Assembly: GCA_029891345.1 (NCBI GenBank)
Contig: CM056994.1
Coordinates: forward strand, 226,602,991 to 226,666,990
DNA length: 64,000 nt
Reading direction: 5' to 3'
From: Dryococelus australis
Taxonomy: Eukaryota > Arthropoda > Insecta > Phasmatodea > Phasmatidae
This document shows, one piece after another, positions 12,108-22,669 of this stretch. The notes beneath the pieces were generated by a model, which was not told the origin of the DNA, did no database searches, and saw nothing but the letters and a program-made list of their open reading frames with translations. Each line of letters starts with the position of its first letter. The stretch's first letter is position 1. Both the position numbers and the translations under genes were made by a program.

Positions 12108-12812
12108 TCAGTGGACGTCCTCCCTTGCGCTGAGCTGCAGCGGGAGCGGCAGGCCAGCAAACGTGGTTGGCGCCCTCCAGGGCATCTCCTTGTAACGCCC
12201 AGGAACATAGTGCATGCGTCTCGCACGAAGTGGCGTTACTCGTGATGTGGGAACTGCGGTAGGCGGCTGCTCAGAAATAACGGCCTGAGTGTCTGTGGCG
12301 TCTGTTGACATTGTGGCTCTCGTGGCAGTGGGGTGATGTTCCCTTGTGGCAGCTGCGTGGGTAACCAGTGCACAGTACTCACGTACACTGTCTACTCCAG
12401 GCGATGGAGGGGCTGCGTGGGCAGCCACATCACTCATGGTCATCTGGTAAAACTTGTTTACTATTTGTTCGTCCTGCATGTATTCTCTCCTCTCCAGCCA
12501 GTTTTGTCTGCTCAACAGTGTTGTTCGCCATGTTGACCGACGTGTCCGATGTTGGCAGGCTGTCATCCTTCGCTCATCGATTTTCTCTATTCTTACCGGG
12601 GAATGAGTAGGACGGGTAGGGCAGCAGGGTGCATGACCTAATTTCCCTATTCTAGAAGGATTCCACCATCTCGGGGGGAGGGGTTGCCGGGACTGATAGT
12701 GGCGGGAGCGGATACGCAGCCTCGTCCAGATCATTGTCCGGGGTGGGCACTTTTTCTGTTTCGGGAGAGAAAGCCGGGGGAACGTGTTTGCCGCATGGCT
12801 GTGACGTCTCAC
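12108..12812 (-). CDS. Unrecognised 234-codon ORF downstream of Gypsy integrase
   Basis: The longest uninterrupted ORF in the window. It encodes an Arg/Pro/Thr-rich protein with no transmembrane segment, signal peptide or metal-binding pattern that I can see. It follows the integrase fragment on the same strand, where Ty3/Gypsy elements may carry a Pol tail or a third ORF. The C-terminal part contains a HYVPGRYKEMPWRAP stretch, which could be a conserved peptide. High local GC also favours long chance ORFs, so coding status is uncertain. Best guess: the 3' terminal ORF of the same retroelement. Confidence 0.35.
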   Translation of the reverse strand: MRRHSHAANTFPRLSLPKQKKCPPRTMIWTRLRIRSRHYQSRQPLPPRWWNPSRIGKLGHAPCCPTRPTHSPVRIEKIDERRMTACQHRTRRSTWRTTLLSRQNWLERREYMQDEQIVNKFYQMTMSDVAAHAAPPSPGVDSVREYCALVTHAAATREHHPTATRATMSTDATDTQAVISEQPPTAVPTSRVTPLRARRMHYVPGRYKEMPWRAPTTFAGLPLPLQLSAREDVH

Positions 12813-13042
12813 GTTTTTTCTGGCGATTAACAGCCAGAGAAGGGTGACGAATGGGGGTTTGCTGTCATTTTGCCGTACTCTCTGGGACGGCTGGAGGGTT
12901 TACGTGCCTCCTTTAGTGCGTGCCTGGCAGGTTGCCTCATTGGTGGTGGGGCTACGCCACAATTGCCTGGTGTGGACACTTGTTGGTGTCTGGCTGGGTT
13001 TGAGTGATGAAGGGGTACTTGGACTGGGTATGTAACGAGGTT

Positions 13043-14140
13043 TCATGGGGGACAACCTTCTTCGGAAGTTCTCTCTTGGTACGTGCGATAGTACGGGGGA
13101 GGGGGTGTGTCTGCCCTTCCCGTGTCCAGCGATATTGATCTACTGTCTCGAGCCGGAGGGGGACGCTTTGTCCGCCTCTGGGGTGTTCGGGGTTCTGTTT
13201 CCCATGTGGGATCCCATCTCTGGTCCACGTTCAGGTCATAATAGGGACGTAGTTGTGCGTAGGGGACCTTTCGGATATTTTCCTTCAGATCGCTCACCCA
13301 GTACACGTTTCCGCGGTGTCCTTCAATAGTAGTGAGTCCGGTCCATTTTGGAGCCAGGCTTGCTGCAAATTTTTCGGTGGCCCTGCTGAGGGGGTGATTT
13401 TGAGTCAGTACTTTGGTTGCTGGGGCTTTATATATTCCAGATTCCCTTTGGGGGGATACTTTGGTGCTTGTTCGCCTGTCTTTCCCTAGCCCTGGCGGTG
13501 TCAGCCACTTTGCGAGGGTCGATAGGAGCTCGGAGTGGTGCCTCTCATTGCCAATCCCCAGGACGTTGAAGGGTATGCCCTAGTAAGAGGCAGCTTGGCA
13601 TTGCATGGGTGGCCTTGTTTTCCCAGCATCAGAGCGCGAATAATATTGTGGGGATCTCTATGTCCTACCCCTCCTGGTTCTCGTCCACAGTCATCCGTAG
13701 GCATTTATTTAGCTCTTGATTTCGCCATTCCATTCGGTTCGATCTGTTGTGATATGGGGGGTGGGTCATCCAGGCCTCGGTACCCCAGGCCTCACAAGCT
13801 TCCCGCCAAGGTTGGCTAGTAAATGGAGTCCTGTTGTCGGTTAGTATCGCTCATGGATAACCCCAATGGAGAAACACCTTCGAAGTGAGCTTATCAATAA
13901 TTTTCTTCGTGCTGTGGCTTGGGAGGGGAAACGCTTCCACCTAGCGTGAAAATAGGTTGCCCAACACTAGTAGGTATCTGTTCCCCTTTTTACTGCGAGG
14001 GTAGAGTCCCATCACGTCTGTAGGTACATGTTCCCATGCCCTCGTCGGGCATCGGGGTATGAGGGGATTTCCAACTATGGGATACCCTTTGTTCTGACAA
14101 CAGCCCTCAGTAGTGAAATGACAAAAATCCACTGATAGAG
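13043..14140 (-). pseudogene. Ty3/Gypsy integrase fragment
   Basis: Integrase inserts retroelement cDNA into the genome. On the minus strand, 14132-13941 shows the end of the zinc-binding region (CHFTTEGCCQNKG) and the first catalytic-core strand (WEHVPTDVMGLYPRSKKGNR), with the first Asp of the DDE triad. The frame continues through two nonsense codons, at 13943-13941 and 13853-13851, to LTDN with the second Asp and then THPPYHNRSNRM, where families have PYHPQ(A/S)N. The 13704-13501 part looks like degraded core. At 13306-13043 a YWVSDLKENIRKVPYAQLRPY stretch matches the GPY/F-like C-terminal module, followed by a Pro-rich tail. Reverse transcriptase and protease would lie right of 14140 but are absent, so the copy is 5'-truncated. 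Confidence 0.8.
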
Positions 14141-15280
14141 ATAATTAAAAAATGATGCCACACTAAGTAATTGTCATAATTACTACGCAAAAATTCAGAA
14201 TTTATGTTAGTTCTATAGCATTATGTATATTTCCAGAAAGCTGTAGATGTAGTTTCAAAATATATATAGCCAGGATAGGCTTCAAATTGTCGGTTGGGGG
14301 AAAAACAATCAAGCATTAAGTATTTGAATGTTCACTATTGTAAGAACATGGATATCAGTACATGTTCAAGCCATCTAAACTCTATTCCAGCTACAATATT
14401 TTGACAGCCGTTTGTGGTAACATGCCACAAATGATAGTAACACTGCATGATATACAAAGTCCTTCATCATCCTATGCAGAAAGGAATGAAAATGTATATA
14501 AAGTTGGCTATTCTGACAGCTATGCCCAAGCACACCAGATCATGGAGAAATACATGGACAGGAAAGAGTTCGTGAGCAAATTATCAGTCTATTTTATTTT
14601 GTTACAAAACACCTATTGTTAGTGTGATAAACTAAACTTTGTGCTAAAATAGTAATGTATGGGTGTTTCAAATGAAATGCAACTTAAACCATGTGTAATA
14701 ATTTATTTTTATTTGTTTTTTCCCTTTTCCATATGCTCTTACCGTCACCACATGCATGCTTCATGTTAACTTGACAAGGCCACAGATCTGTCGGAGGGTA
14801 TTTTTAGAATATATCTACATTAGTGTTGTACAGTATATTTAAATTCTGTGTCCTTTCAAACCAATATGAGGCAAACGTTTGACTTTCAAAACCCGTTAAA
14901 GTACTTTTGGGAAAGCGCAGAAAACTGTGCTGTAATATGTTGGCCAACTTGCTCCAGCATGCTTACTAAACCATGCCCTTCCATGAAAATTACATGTTTT
15001 GCGTGCGTAAAATACGAATATACTGATGAATACCCAGTGTTATGTATTTTCAGTTTTTAAAGTAACATATTTCTACTGATGGGTTAGTTTGATTTTTCAG
15101 CGTCGAGTTGAGTCAAACTAAACAAGACTCTATTTGAGTCAAGTCGAGTTCAGTAAGAAAAAAAAAACGAGTTTCCACCATAAATGTAAATGTGTACCCA
15201 TGTACACTAGTATGATGCCTACCCCTTATATAGCATATTTGCAGTTTGATACATGATGTCTTTGCTTTAATTGTATTTTA
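14141..15280. other. AT-rich stretch; one exon-like segment
   Basis: Mostly nothing recognisable. The segment about 14477-14569 (+) is flanked by an AG (catcctatgcag) and a GT (GTGAGC) and is open in one frame (EN.YKVGYSDSYAQAHQIM-like), so it could be an exon of an unknown gene, but no partner exon was found. A 32-base stretch of GAGT/GTCAA words lies at 15105-15150. Confidence 0.25.
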
Positions 15281-15289
15281 CCGACGCCA

Positions 15290-16130
15290 GCTCATCAGTA
15301 AGTATATCCATGCTTCTGATAACAACAGAGTTTATATTATTGACCGCCACCAGACGTCAGGATTTTATTGTTTGCTGCGGTAAGAATGGATGTTCCAGCC
15401 AACAACTTTTATTATTCACCAGCCCACCGAGACTATGCAACAAAGCACCGAGTTCCATTGCACGCTGCTAGATGGCTACACCAGTACAACTTCGCCGTCT
15501 CCCCATCTCCAGCCGGCCGGTGGCGACACAGCCTCGAAGCAGCTATGCCATCATCATCCCTCACTCCAAGCGACCATCCCTCGGCCACGAGCTCACCAGC
15601 CATTAGAGAACAGGAAACGTATGACAGAGTATAAATAGAGGGATGGGGTGCACACTCAGGGTCGGTCTTCATTCTTCCACCATGCCAGTTTCCAGATAAT
15701 TGACCACTTCAGCTAACTTAGCACACCCCAGCTCCTCGCTGTACATACCCTTCCTTCACCGCATTCGTGCCGAAGGGAAACTCCTATCCGTATCTGATAT
15801 CACCAGAGATATCCATCTGACCTACTTAGTCTTCCCAGAAGATTATTTACCATCACGTCGTCTACACACATAGACATTGCGGCCCCATCTGAGCAACAAT
15901 TACGTAGGGTGTCAGATCAGTTTAAGTTGTTCTCATAGTGCTCATCTACCCCTTCCCTTGCAATTTAGCACCTGTTCACCTCTACCTGGCTAATGTAGGT
16001 GTAAAGCTTCCCGCAGCTCTTGCCAAGCGTTAGGAGGTAATGCAACATTATCTGTTTATTTCTGTAACAAGGAATAAACACAATTTTACCTGACTCAGGA
16101 GTACCCTCTTTCGCGTAGACATAGAACCTC
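15290..16130 (+). repeat. LTR-like unit L2 (promoter plus polyadenylation hairpin)
   Basis: Same architecture as L1 at 300-1010: a C-rich segment, a TATA box (GTATAAATAGAGG, about 15630-15642), a pyrimidine-biased transcribed part, and AATAAA inside a short perfect hairpin (TGTTTATT 16053-16060 with AATAAACA 16073-16080). The sequence after the hairpin (ACCTGACTCAGGAGTACCC) parallels the one after the L1 hairpin. Boundaries are not defined by a second LTR. The two units look like related but diverged families. Confidence 0.45.
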
Positions 16131-16850
16131 TCCCAGTGTCCTCATACCAAGCAGGAGATTCCAGGTTACCAGAAATTTACTCAGACAAGCCAGCACGCTT
16201 CTAGCATACCCACATGCACTAGTGATGGCCAGCCTTTCTACATACCATGTTAGGCAGAACGGAAGAGTCCCACCAGGTACACAGTCTCATAGGACAGCTT
16301 GTCAATACGGTGCTCGCCCTCTCCACCATGTTTAGGTGCTGGAGAGGTCGTTCCCTAAATTGGGACATACGCCCATGTGCAGGGACTGCCAATGACGAGG
16401 CATGACTCCCACTGCTCATCGCGTTTAGGCGCCAAGCACTGTGATAGGTTGACAGTTATGTCGGCAGATGTTTCATGTGGTTTGACACTTAGTAGGACGA
16501 CATGAACCTTGCAATCTCTTCACGGATGTGTGTGTGTGTTGAGTCCAAATGCCTTACTCCTGTCGGAGTGGTATTCATGAGAAGGCAAAGCAGGCACTTA
16601 CTGCCTCCGGGCGCTTACAACCGCTCGCAACCAACTCACACCCAGGGAACAGGCACAGGTCCTTCGTCGTCTCCTAGGATGCCACAAGGATTATTTGAAG
16701 CACAGAGACGTTCGCACCAGGCAATTTTACCTTGGATCACCGAGTATCGGAGCAAGTCAGAACAACCGGCAGTAGTCCCCATTGCTCACATTATGAAATC
16801 AAACCTTTGGAAAATCACTGCATGCATAACATTCTTGGGTATTTCCTAAA
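16131..16850 (+). mobile_element. Possible internal sequence of an LTR element after L2
   Basis: GC-moderate sequence following L2 without a recognisable protein. The ORF at 16502-16849 (115 codons) is Ser/Pro/Arg-rich and has no family motif. It is kept as a low-confidence internal remnant because composition changes back to AT-rich at about 16850. Confidence 0.25.
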
Positions 16851-17750
16851 TATATCATACATTACAAGCCTTTGATACCTATGTTAATGTTTAAAATGAT
16901 ATCTTATTTTTGGTTAAACTGAACTGTAACTTATATATACTATGTGTAAGTTACAATATAATTAATATGAATAAAAACAGAGAGAAAATTGGTGTGTCCT
17001 TCCCCTTTTATAGTCAGGGTTTACCAAGGAAAAGTTTGGTACTACTTTATATCAATAAGAATAATCCTTTACTTAGTTACCAAAGTGATTGACAGCTCTG
17101 CCTTTTCCCTCCTGCTGACAACAGAATGACTACGGTAGGTATAAAAGGAATGGTAATGTCGACCACTTGATACTGTTGACAAGTACTACACTGTGAGTAC
17201 TTGAATTCCTGTCCTTTTATATATTTTTGCAAGCCTAGCGGCCTACTTGCGCAACCTTAACTAAAAAATAAAAATATGAAAATAGTTATAAGAGTGGAGT
17301 GAGAGGGTATTAGGTTCCAGGCTGGACTATCAGCATGCTGCTGGGTGAGCGGACAAGCTGTTAGAATAAAAAGTTCTTTATATATATATAATGTACATAT
17401 ATATAATATACAGAGATGTTTTCAAAACTGTAATTATGCAGAAAATAATGGCACGTGTAACATAGCTATGCATATTTCTGCTAAAGGTGTGAACTGCCAT
17501 GAGATAAAGAAGCTTTTCACGTTTAAATACATAATATGGTTATGTGCATTTGTATCATGCCGAGACTGTACTGTTCGACCTTGAACTATCTGTTGCACGC
17601 CACGGCAGCACCATCACTTAAACGGCAAGAGAGAGGAAACAGTATGTCGGGAATGATCTGCTTTTATCGCTGCCAAACATCACAAATAACAACAGTGTGT
17701 CAATGTATGTAGCAGAGTTGTTATTACGATGCAAATTTTGCTGTTTACCT
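16851..17750. other. AT-rich stretch, nothing recognised
   Basis: Contains only short TA-rich runs (about 17378-17410) and no supported gene. Confidence 0.6.
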
Positions 17751-17756
17751 AATTAT

Positions 17757-17823
17757 TAGGGATGTCAAAGTCGATTCCTCAATATCTCGATACCCTCTAT
17801 TATAACAGGTATTGAGGAATCGA
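17757..17823. repeat. Perfect 14-bp inverted repeat with hAT-like start
   Basis: TCGATTCCTCAATA (17771-17784) is perfectly complementary to TATTGAGGAATCGA (17810-17823) across a 25-base loop. Just upstream is TAGGGATGTCAAAGTCGATT, resembling termini of some hAT-type transposons. A BED-finger relic lies 1.1 kb downstream at 18896, so this may be the left end of that element. Confidence 0.5.
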
Positions 17824-18000
17824 GAATCAAATGGTTAATTGTTGAAAATCCTTGTCCACTTTCACATAATTTTTTGAGGTTATGTTGCACAGAAACAGTT
17901 CTTTGGTTTTCCAAATAGGCTGAACCTGTACCGAACTGTCATGCAGTGACCGGAATTAACAATTCAATGATGGTTTGACTATGAAATAATTAAGGTAACA

Positions 18001-18080
18001 CAGTAGAACCTCGATTATCCACGATAATGGTGGGGAATAGATAGTCGGATAATCGAAACTCGCAGTAAACGAGTCGTTTT
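18001..18080 (+). mobile_element. pogo/Tigger-type terminal repeat
   Basis: CAGTAGAACCTCGATTATCC at 18001 is a typical Tigger-family terminus, and the subterminal GGATAATCG (about 18048) is inverted relative to CGATTATCC (18012-18020), as in that family. No matching right end or transposase was found, so this is a fragment. The expected TA target duplication is not intact. Confidence 0.6.
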
Positions 18081-18354
18081 TATCTTGATGGTTGCCATGT
18101 GGCAGACGTTTATTATCAGTATTTGGCTGTCTCACTTCACTCCGACGTCATTATATGTGCTGTATGGTATGGCTTTAATGGGAAAACTGCACTATTTTCT
18201 TTTTTGTGCACTTTCTGACATGATTCAGTACTATGTGTATACTTTTGCAATAATGCTACAAACTCAAGTGGAAATCTACCGCACAATATCTAAACCTGTA
18301 AATGTCCACATAGACGAAACATTAAAACAAACAGGCAGTCACGGATGAAAGACC

Positions 18355-18392
18355 ACCACACACACCGCACACGCGCACACACACACACACTG
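18355..18392. repeat. CA-rich microsatellite
   Basis: Interrupted (CA)n run within ACACACACCGCACACGCGCA. Confidence 0.85.
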
Positions 18393-18623
18393 TTGGAGAT
18401 AGCACTTTGTTGCACGTAAGTGTTACGATCAGCATTAGTTGATAAGCTCCACACCAGAAGCCGCAGGCATCTGTCTGTAACCAGATGTGGTTTGTAGATA
18501 AGAACCGTTGCTAGTGGCAAGCTCCTAGAGTTCCGGGTCGCTGACGTGGAACATGCATTGGCTTTTAGTCTCTTGTGTGATAGTTATTGGTAGTGGGAGC
18601 AAAAGGATCCTGGACCAGGCCTT

Positions 18624-18650
18624 AATAATACCAGGATTCCTGGTATTATT
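18624..18650. repeat. Near-perfect 27-bp palindrome
   Basis: AATAATACCAGGA (18624-18636) and TCCTGGTATTATT (18638-18650) are exact reverse complements around a single central base. It directly follows GGATCCTGGACCAGG, itself nearly palindromic. No terminator or element end can be assigned. Confidence 0.85.
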
Positions 18651-18895
18651 TTTCGGAGTTTTGATTTTGTTTGCCTATTATGTAATGGTACATAGATAAA
18701 AAACAGGTACATTTTTCGTACCATACGTATTTCCTGTTTGTGACATTTTCGTTTTTGATGTCAAAATCGAAAGCATTTTATTTTTTCGTGTTTACCTTTA
18801 CCAAAAATATCCGTCTTTTTCTAAAAGTAGGTAGTGTTCAAGTGTTCAATGTTCTGAGGATTTTATTTACATAGACGTGAAGAAAGTGTCAAACG

Positions 18896-19144
18896 ATGTG
18901 GAATTGTTTTTCAGTTGACATAAATGATGCAAATGACTCATTTTACAGTTTGTGTTTGGCAAAAATTTCACGAGGTGTGGTTAGTCACACAACTAGTACC
19001 ATGAGAAATACGTATGTAAACACAACGAGTACAAGAAAATTGCCAGTAATTGAGATTCAGAAGATCTTTTGGGCAAATATGCGTGTAGCGAGTCATCCAG
19101 TGTCCCTGCAACTTAAAATGTCTGGTAGAAGCATTTTCATTTAG
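18896..19144 (+). pseudogene. BED zinc-finger fragment (hAT-type transposase relic)
   Basis: The first 45 codons match the BED finger at the N terminus of hAT transposases and ZBED proteins, which binds DNA. Visible landmarks are a W.CFSVDI aromatic start, SLCLAKISRG in place of the C..C knuckle with one Cys lost, and HTTSTMRN leading to where the His pair should be (only degraded Asn/Thr seen). A frameshift precedes the first ATG, since the codons just upstream fit the family better in another frame. The rest of the ORF, to 19144, does not look like the catalytic part, and the hAT dimerisation region is absent. A dead fragment of a hAT element is most likely; a domesticated ZBED exon is less likely given the missing Zn ligands. 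Confidence 0.6.
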
Positions 19145-19199
19145 CAATGCTAATGAAAATGCTCTGTTAGTGAAACAATCTCTATGTTCAATGCTGAAA

Positions 19200-21430
19200 G
19201 TGTCACATTATATAACCTACAAGGTTACAGCAGTGAGCGAGTATTTCCTTGGAAAGTGGTTTGTGTAAAAAGTCAATTACAAAATGACAGGTCACCACTG
19301 AAAAAATACTGCAAGAGTGATGTTAAGGGGGATCAATACCTCCCATCTTGGATTTTCAGAATTTTTGTTACAATATGCATCACAGATTTTGTATTTTAGG
19401 CAATAGTAGGGTATAGGGCATTTCTTTGCACATGTTCTAAAACATGTAGGTATGTGTTGTGCGACTACTGTTGCTAATAGTATCATTTCTTTAACCACCT
19501 GCAGAAAAAATACTTATTTCTTGCTGGCATTTCTCTAGTCAAAAATTAATATGTAGTGCAGATAGTGCAACTTTATTAATTTTATAAAGCTTGAGAAGCC
19601 ATTATTTATGCTGTCTCATGGGAAAAATTTTGTTAAACATTCTTACATGGAACTTGGGGAATAATAATTTATACATCCAAGGTGGCATGTACTGATCCAC
19701 CTGAAATCCTTGCTGCATAATAAAACAGTGTTTCTTAGCCTGCATGCACATACATTTATAAGTTGTGCCTAAATCTAAACTTATTTCCTTTTCTTCTTTT
19801 ACTTTCTGAAAAATATTTTATTTTGTGTGTGATTTCTTATTTTTACTCGCATAACCCATAAACATCGTAAAATAATTCTTTCAGTATAGTGACAAATGGA
19901 TTAGTTAATGACAGCATCCAAATAAACAATACAGCTATTATTTGACCCACCAGCTAATGGTAGAAGGATACGTAAGTAAAAAGTAAACATTGTGCCTACT
20001 TCCGCAGAACTATCAAAATCTTGTCTCGGTAGCTGCAATGGAGTTTATTGTGGGGAAATCTGCGAGGTCTTACATATACGTACAGTAATGTGTGCGACAT
20101 ACCCTGGAAGGGAGCTACTAAAAGAATGTGCATGTGAATACCTTCATAATTTATAGTAGAATCAACACAAAACTCAGTTTGCCATGCCTTATACTTCAGA
20201 GGAAGGGGAGGAAGGAATTACATTACAGGGTAATTTACCAGTGAGGCACCATTCTGTAGGCCACTTCACTCTGGGGACTCATTGCCAAATCCTCCACCCC
20301 CTCTTCTACTGAGGTGATTTGTGATAACTTTGAATACTGGGAGTGGGCCATTGCAGGCTGTACCTTTAGGACAGAATATCAGCATTGAACTACTGATCCA
20401 CCTGGCAGGAGTGTTTCCTTGGAGTCCTCTACTTAAGCACTGCCTGGGTTACAAACTGCATGATGATTTTTATAACAGTCATTGAGATTTTTGAAATAAG
20501 ATTATACTTCCTAGACATGACATGCACATATTACTTCACAGGGGGAACTCAGTATCATTTGACTTAAAGCTGTTTACTGCTCTTGTGTTACAGGTTCATA
20601 GCAGATAATCAGGACAACTTCCTGAGAACAGAAGACTACAGAGTTGTATGAGGAGTCACATTACACATCGCCACACTGTAGTAGCAGCTACACCTGCATC
20701 GTATGGAAGTGATGAACCACTCGGCGAGTATTGTGTTGTGTACTTGTTGCTGTCTGCAGCAGAAGGATTGTGTTTTTCACATGTTTTATTCAAAAATTCC
20801 AAAGTTTGCTAGTGTGCCACAACAATGTAGTTTTTAGGATGTTTTATACGTTCTGATTCCATGAATGTTCTCATTACTGGATTATGTATTTTATAAAAGA
20901 AAGGTAAGAGACTTTTTTTATAAAACTGGTAAGAAATTTTATACAGGTTCTGCATTAACAGGAAGCAGCAGTTAGTTCCGAGAGGGTACAAGCAATGCAC
21001 TCAAAAAATTTGTGAAGTTTTGATTAAAAATGAACATTATACAATCAGGTGTCTGAAAAATATTGTTTGAAAAATATTGTTAGGTGTTTGTGAACATGGT
21101 GTTAATATTCGAGAATACAGTAGTTGTACATGTTATTAGCTATAACAGGTAAATGCATAACTGTGACAATTGTTTTGTGATTGAAATTTAAAACAATATG
21201 TCTTCCCAGTGTCAACATCAAGTCAAACTCAAGATAAACTTCATGAATTTCCAAAGTAGACCAACTCAAGCTTAGCTGTGTCTGTAATAAGTTAAACCAA
21301 GCTCATGTTATCTGTTTACGGGTTCAATTCAAAACTTTTTTTGCCGCTATGTATGAATTAAATGAGCAAGTGCAGAATACAAAAATTTTGTGAATCTGTA
21401 ATTAATTGTTTGTGTAATAGTTTATACAAT
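19200..21430. other. AT-rich stretch without a supported gene
   Basis: Some GC-richer text near 20200-20460 was inspected on both strands, and no protein, tRNA or element terminus was recognised. Confidence 0.55.
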
Positions 21431-21432
21431 TA

Positions 21433-21591
21433 GTGAAACCCTGTTAAGAAGTTTTCCTGCTTAATAAGTGAACTAATTTTGCACCTTGTCTATACACACA
21501 TGTGTAATTTGACCCTTTTAAGATGATTTCCTGGTTAATAAGTATTATTTTTTCAGTCCCTTCAAAAACTTCTTAACAGAGATTTACTTGT
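21433..21591. mobile_element. Palindromic pogo/Tigger-like terminal unit (159 bp)
   Basis: CTGTTAAGAAGTTTT (21441-21455) is perfectly complementary to AAAACTTCTTAACAG (21565-21579). The outer parts (TAGTGAAACC on the left, CAAGTAAATCTC reading in from the right) resemble Tigger termini. A subterminal direct repeat, TTCCTG(C/G)TTAATAAGT, occurs at about 21456 and 21529, also a feature of that family. This looks like a tiny MITE or two fused ends. Confidence 0.6.
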
Positions 21592-21829
21592 ATTCCCTTG
21601 TACTTCTCCAACAACCTTCATTATTATTCATCAATCTCTAAAAATTGGCTGTCTGCAGCTATATGAAAATGTGTCAGCTTTCCCCTGTAGGCCCGTAATT
21701 TATTATTTTGTAGACATATACAGCCAGGGTTGGATTTGAGTGATTTTGGAAGCCTGTGTAACGGACAAGTGTAATTAAATTCTTCCCATTCTGATGTGCT
21801 ACGTCGTTATCCTGATCTAGCCTCGCCCC

Positions 21830-22660
21830 AGCTGTGGCCCCCTCCCAAGAAGAGGGTTATGCCAAACATGCCACATGCGTCCCTTATGCTGTGAAGCCAG
21901 GGTTAACTCGCACGCTGGCTGGTCGAGAACCCTCATCACGCTTTGGCGCATGCCTACCCCTCCGCACGCTGGCTGCAGAGAGGAATGCAGCCCAGGTTTC
22001 TGACATCTTGGCTGCTACCTCCCCGAACCTTTCTTCCCTCACCCGTGCTTGTCCTCTGCTTTGAGTTTAAACAGGATCCACAGTCACCAGTTCATGACTG
22101 ACATGTGCAGATCCTGCTGCAGAACATCACTTTGCCCAGCCACGTACCGAAGCCTTCTACTTCACCATCTCAGGCTGACTCGTGCAGATCCTGTTGCAGG
22201 ACGTCACTCTGCCCGGCCGCATACCGAAGCCTTCTACCATCTCCAACTGACTTGCATAGTTCCAGTAACAGAACGTCACTCTGCCCGGCAGCAGACCAAA
22301 GGCCTCAAAATCTCACAGCTACATGCTTCTACTGCATACAATTTTGAGTACCAACTATCTGGGTTTTCCCTCACCCCTTGCACTACCACGTCTTCCAAGA
22401 CTGAGAGCAACCACTGTTGCAACCTAGCTGTTATTCTTCGCACCCTGCCTTCTTCTGCTTCCCACTTCATCCTAGTAAGCCGCCAAAATTATTCCAGAAG
22501 TAGGCACATGCTGCCTACCCCCTTCCTTTCTAAGCCATCAGGGAGCTATTACTCTGTGTGTTACTTGGATACTATGGCGACCTCTCACCTTGCTGAGTAA
22601 CATGCAAGCAGCGCTCCACCCTATGTCCCCTTCTATAAAGTGCTTGGGTCTGCCGGCAAT
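21830..22660 (+). repeat. GC-rich island with 77-bp minisatellite
   Basis: Three imperfect tandem units of about 72-77 bp begin at 22096, 22173 and 22245. Each carries TGCAGATCCTG, a GTCACTCTGCCC-like block and CCGAAGCCTTCTAC, the third being the most diverged. A 183-codon ORF (22049-22600, +) spans the repeats, but its Cys/Ser/Arg/His-rich sequence simply follows the DNA repeat and resembles no known family. The island ends with CTATAAAGTGC (about 22635) and AATAAAAATGGGG (about 22659), so an LTR origin is possible. Confidence 0.55.
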
Positions 22661-22669
22661 AAAAATGGG

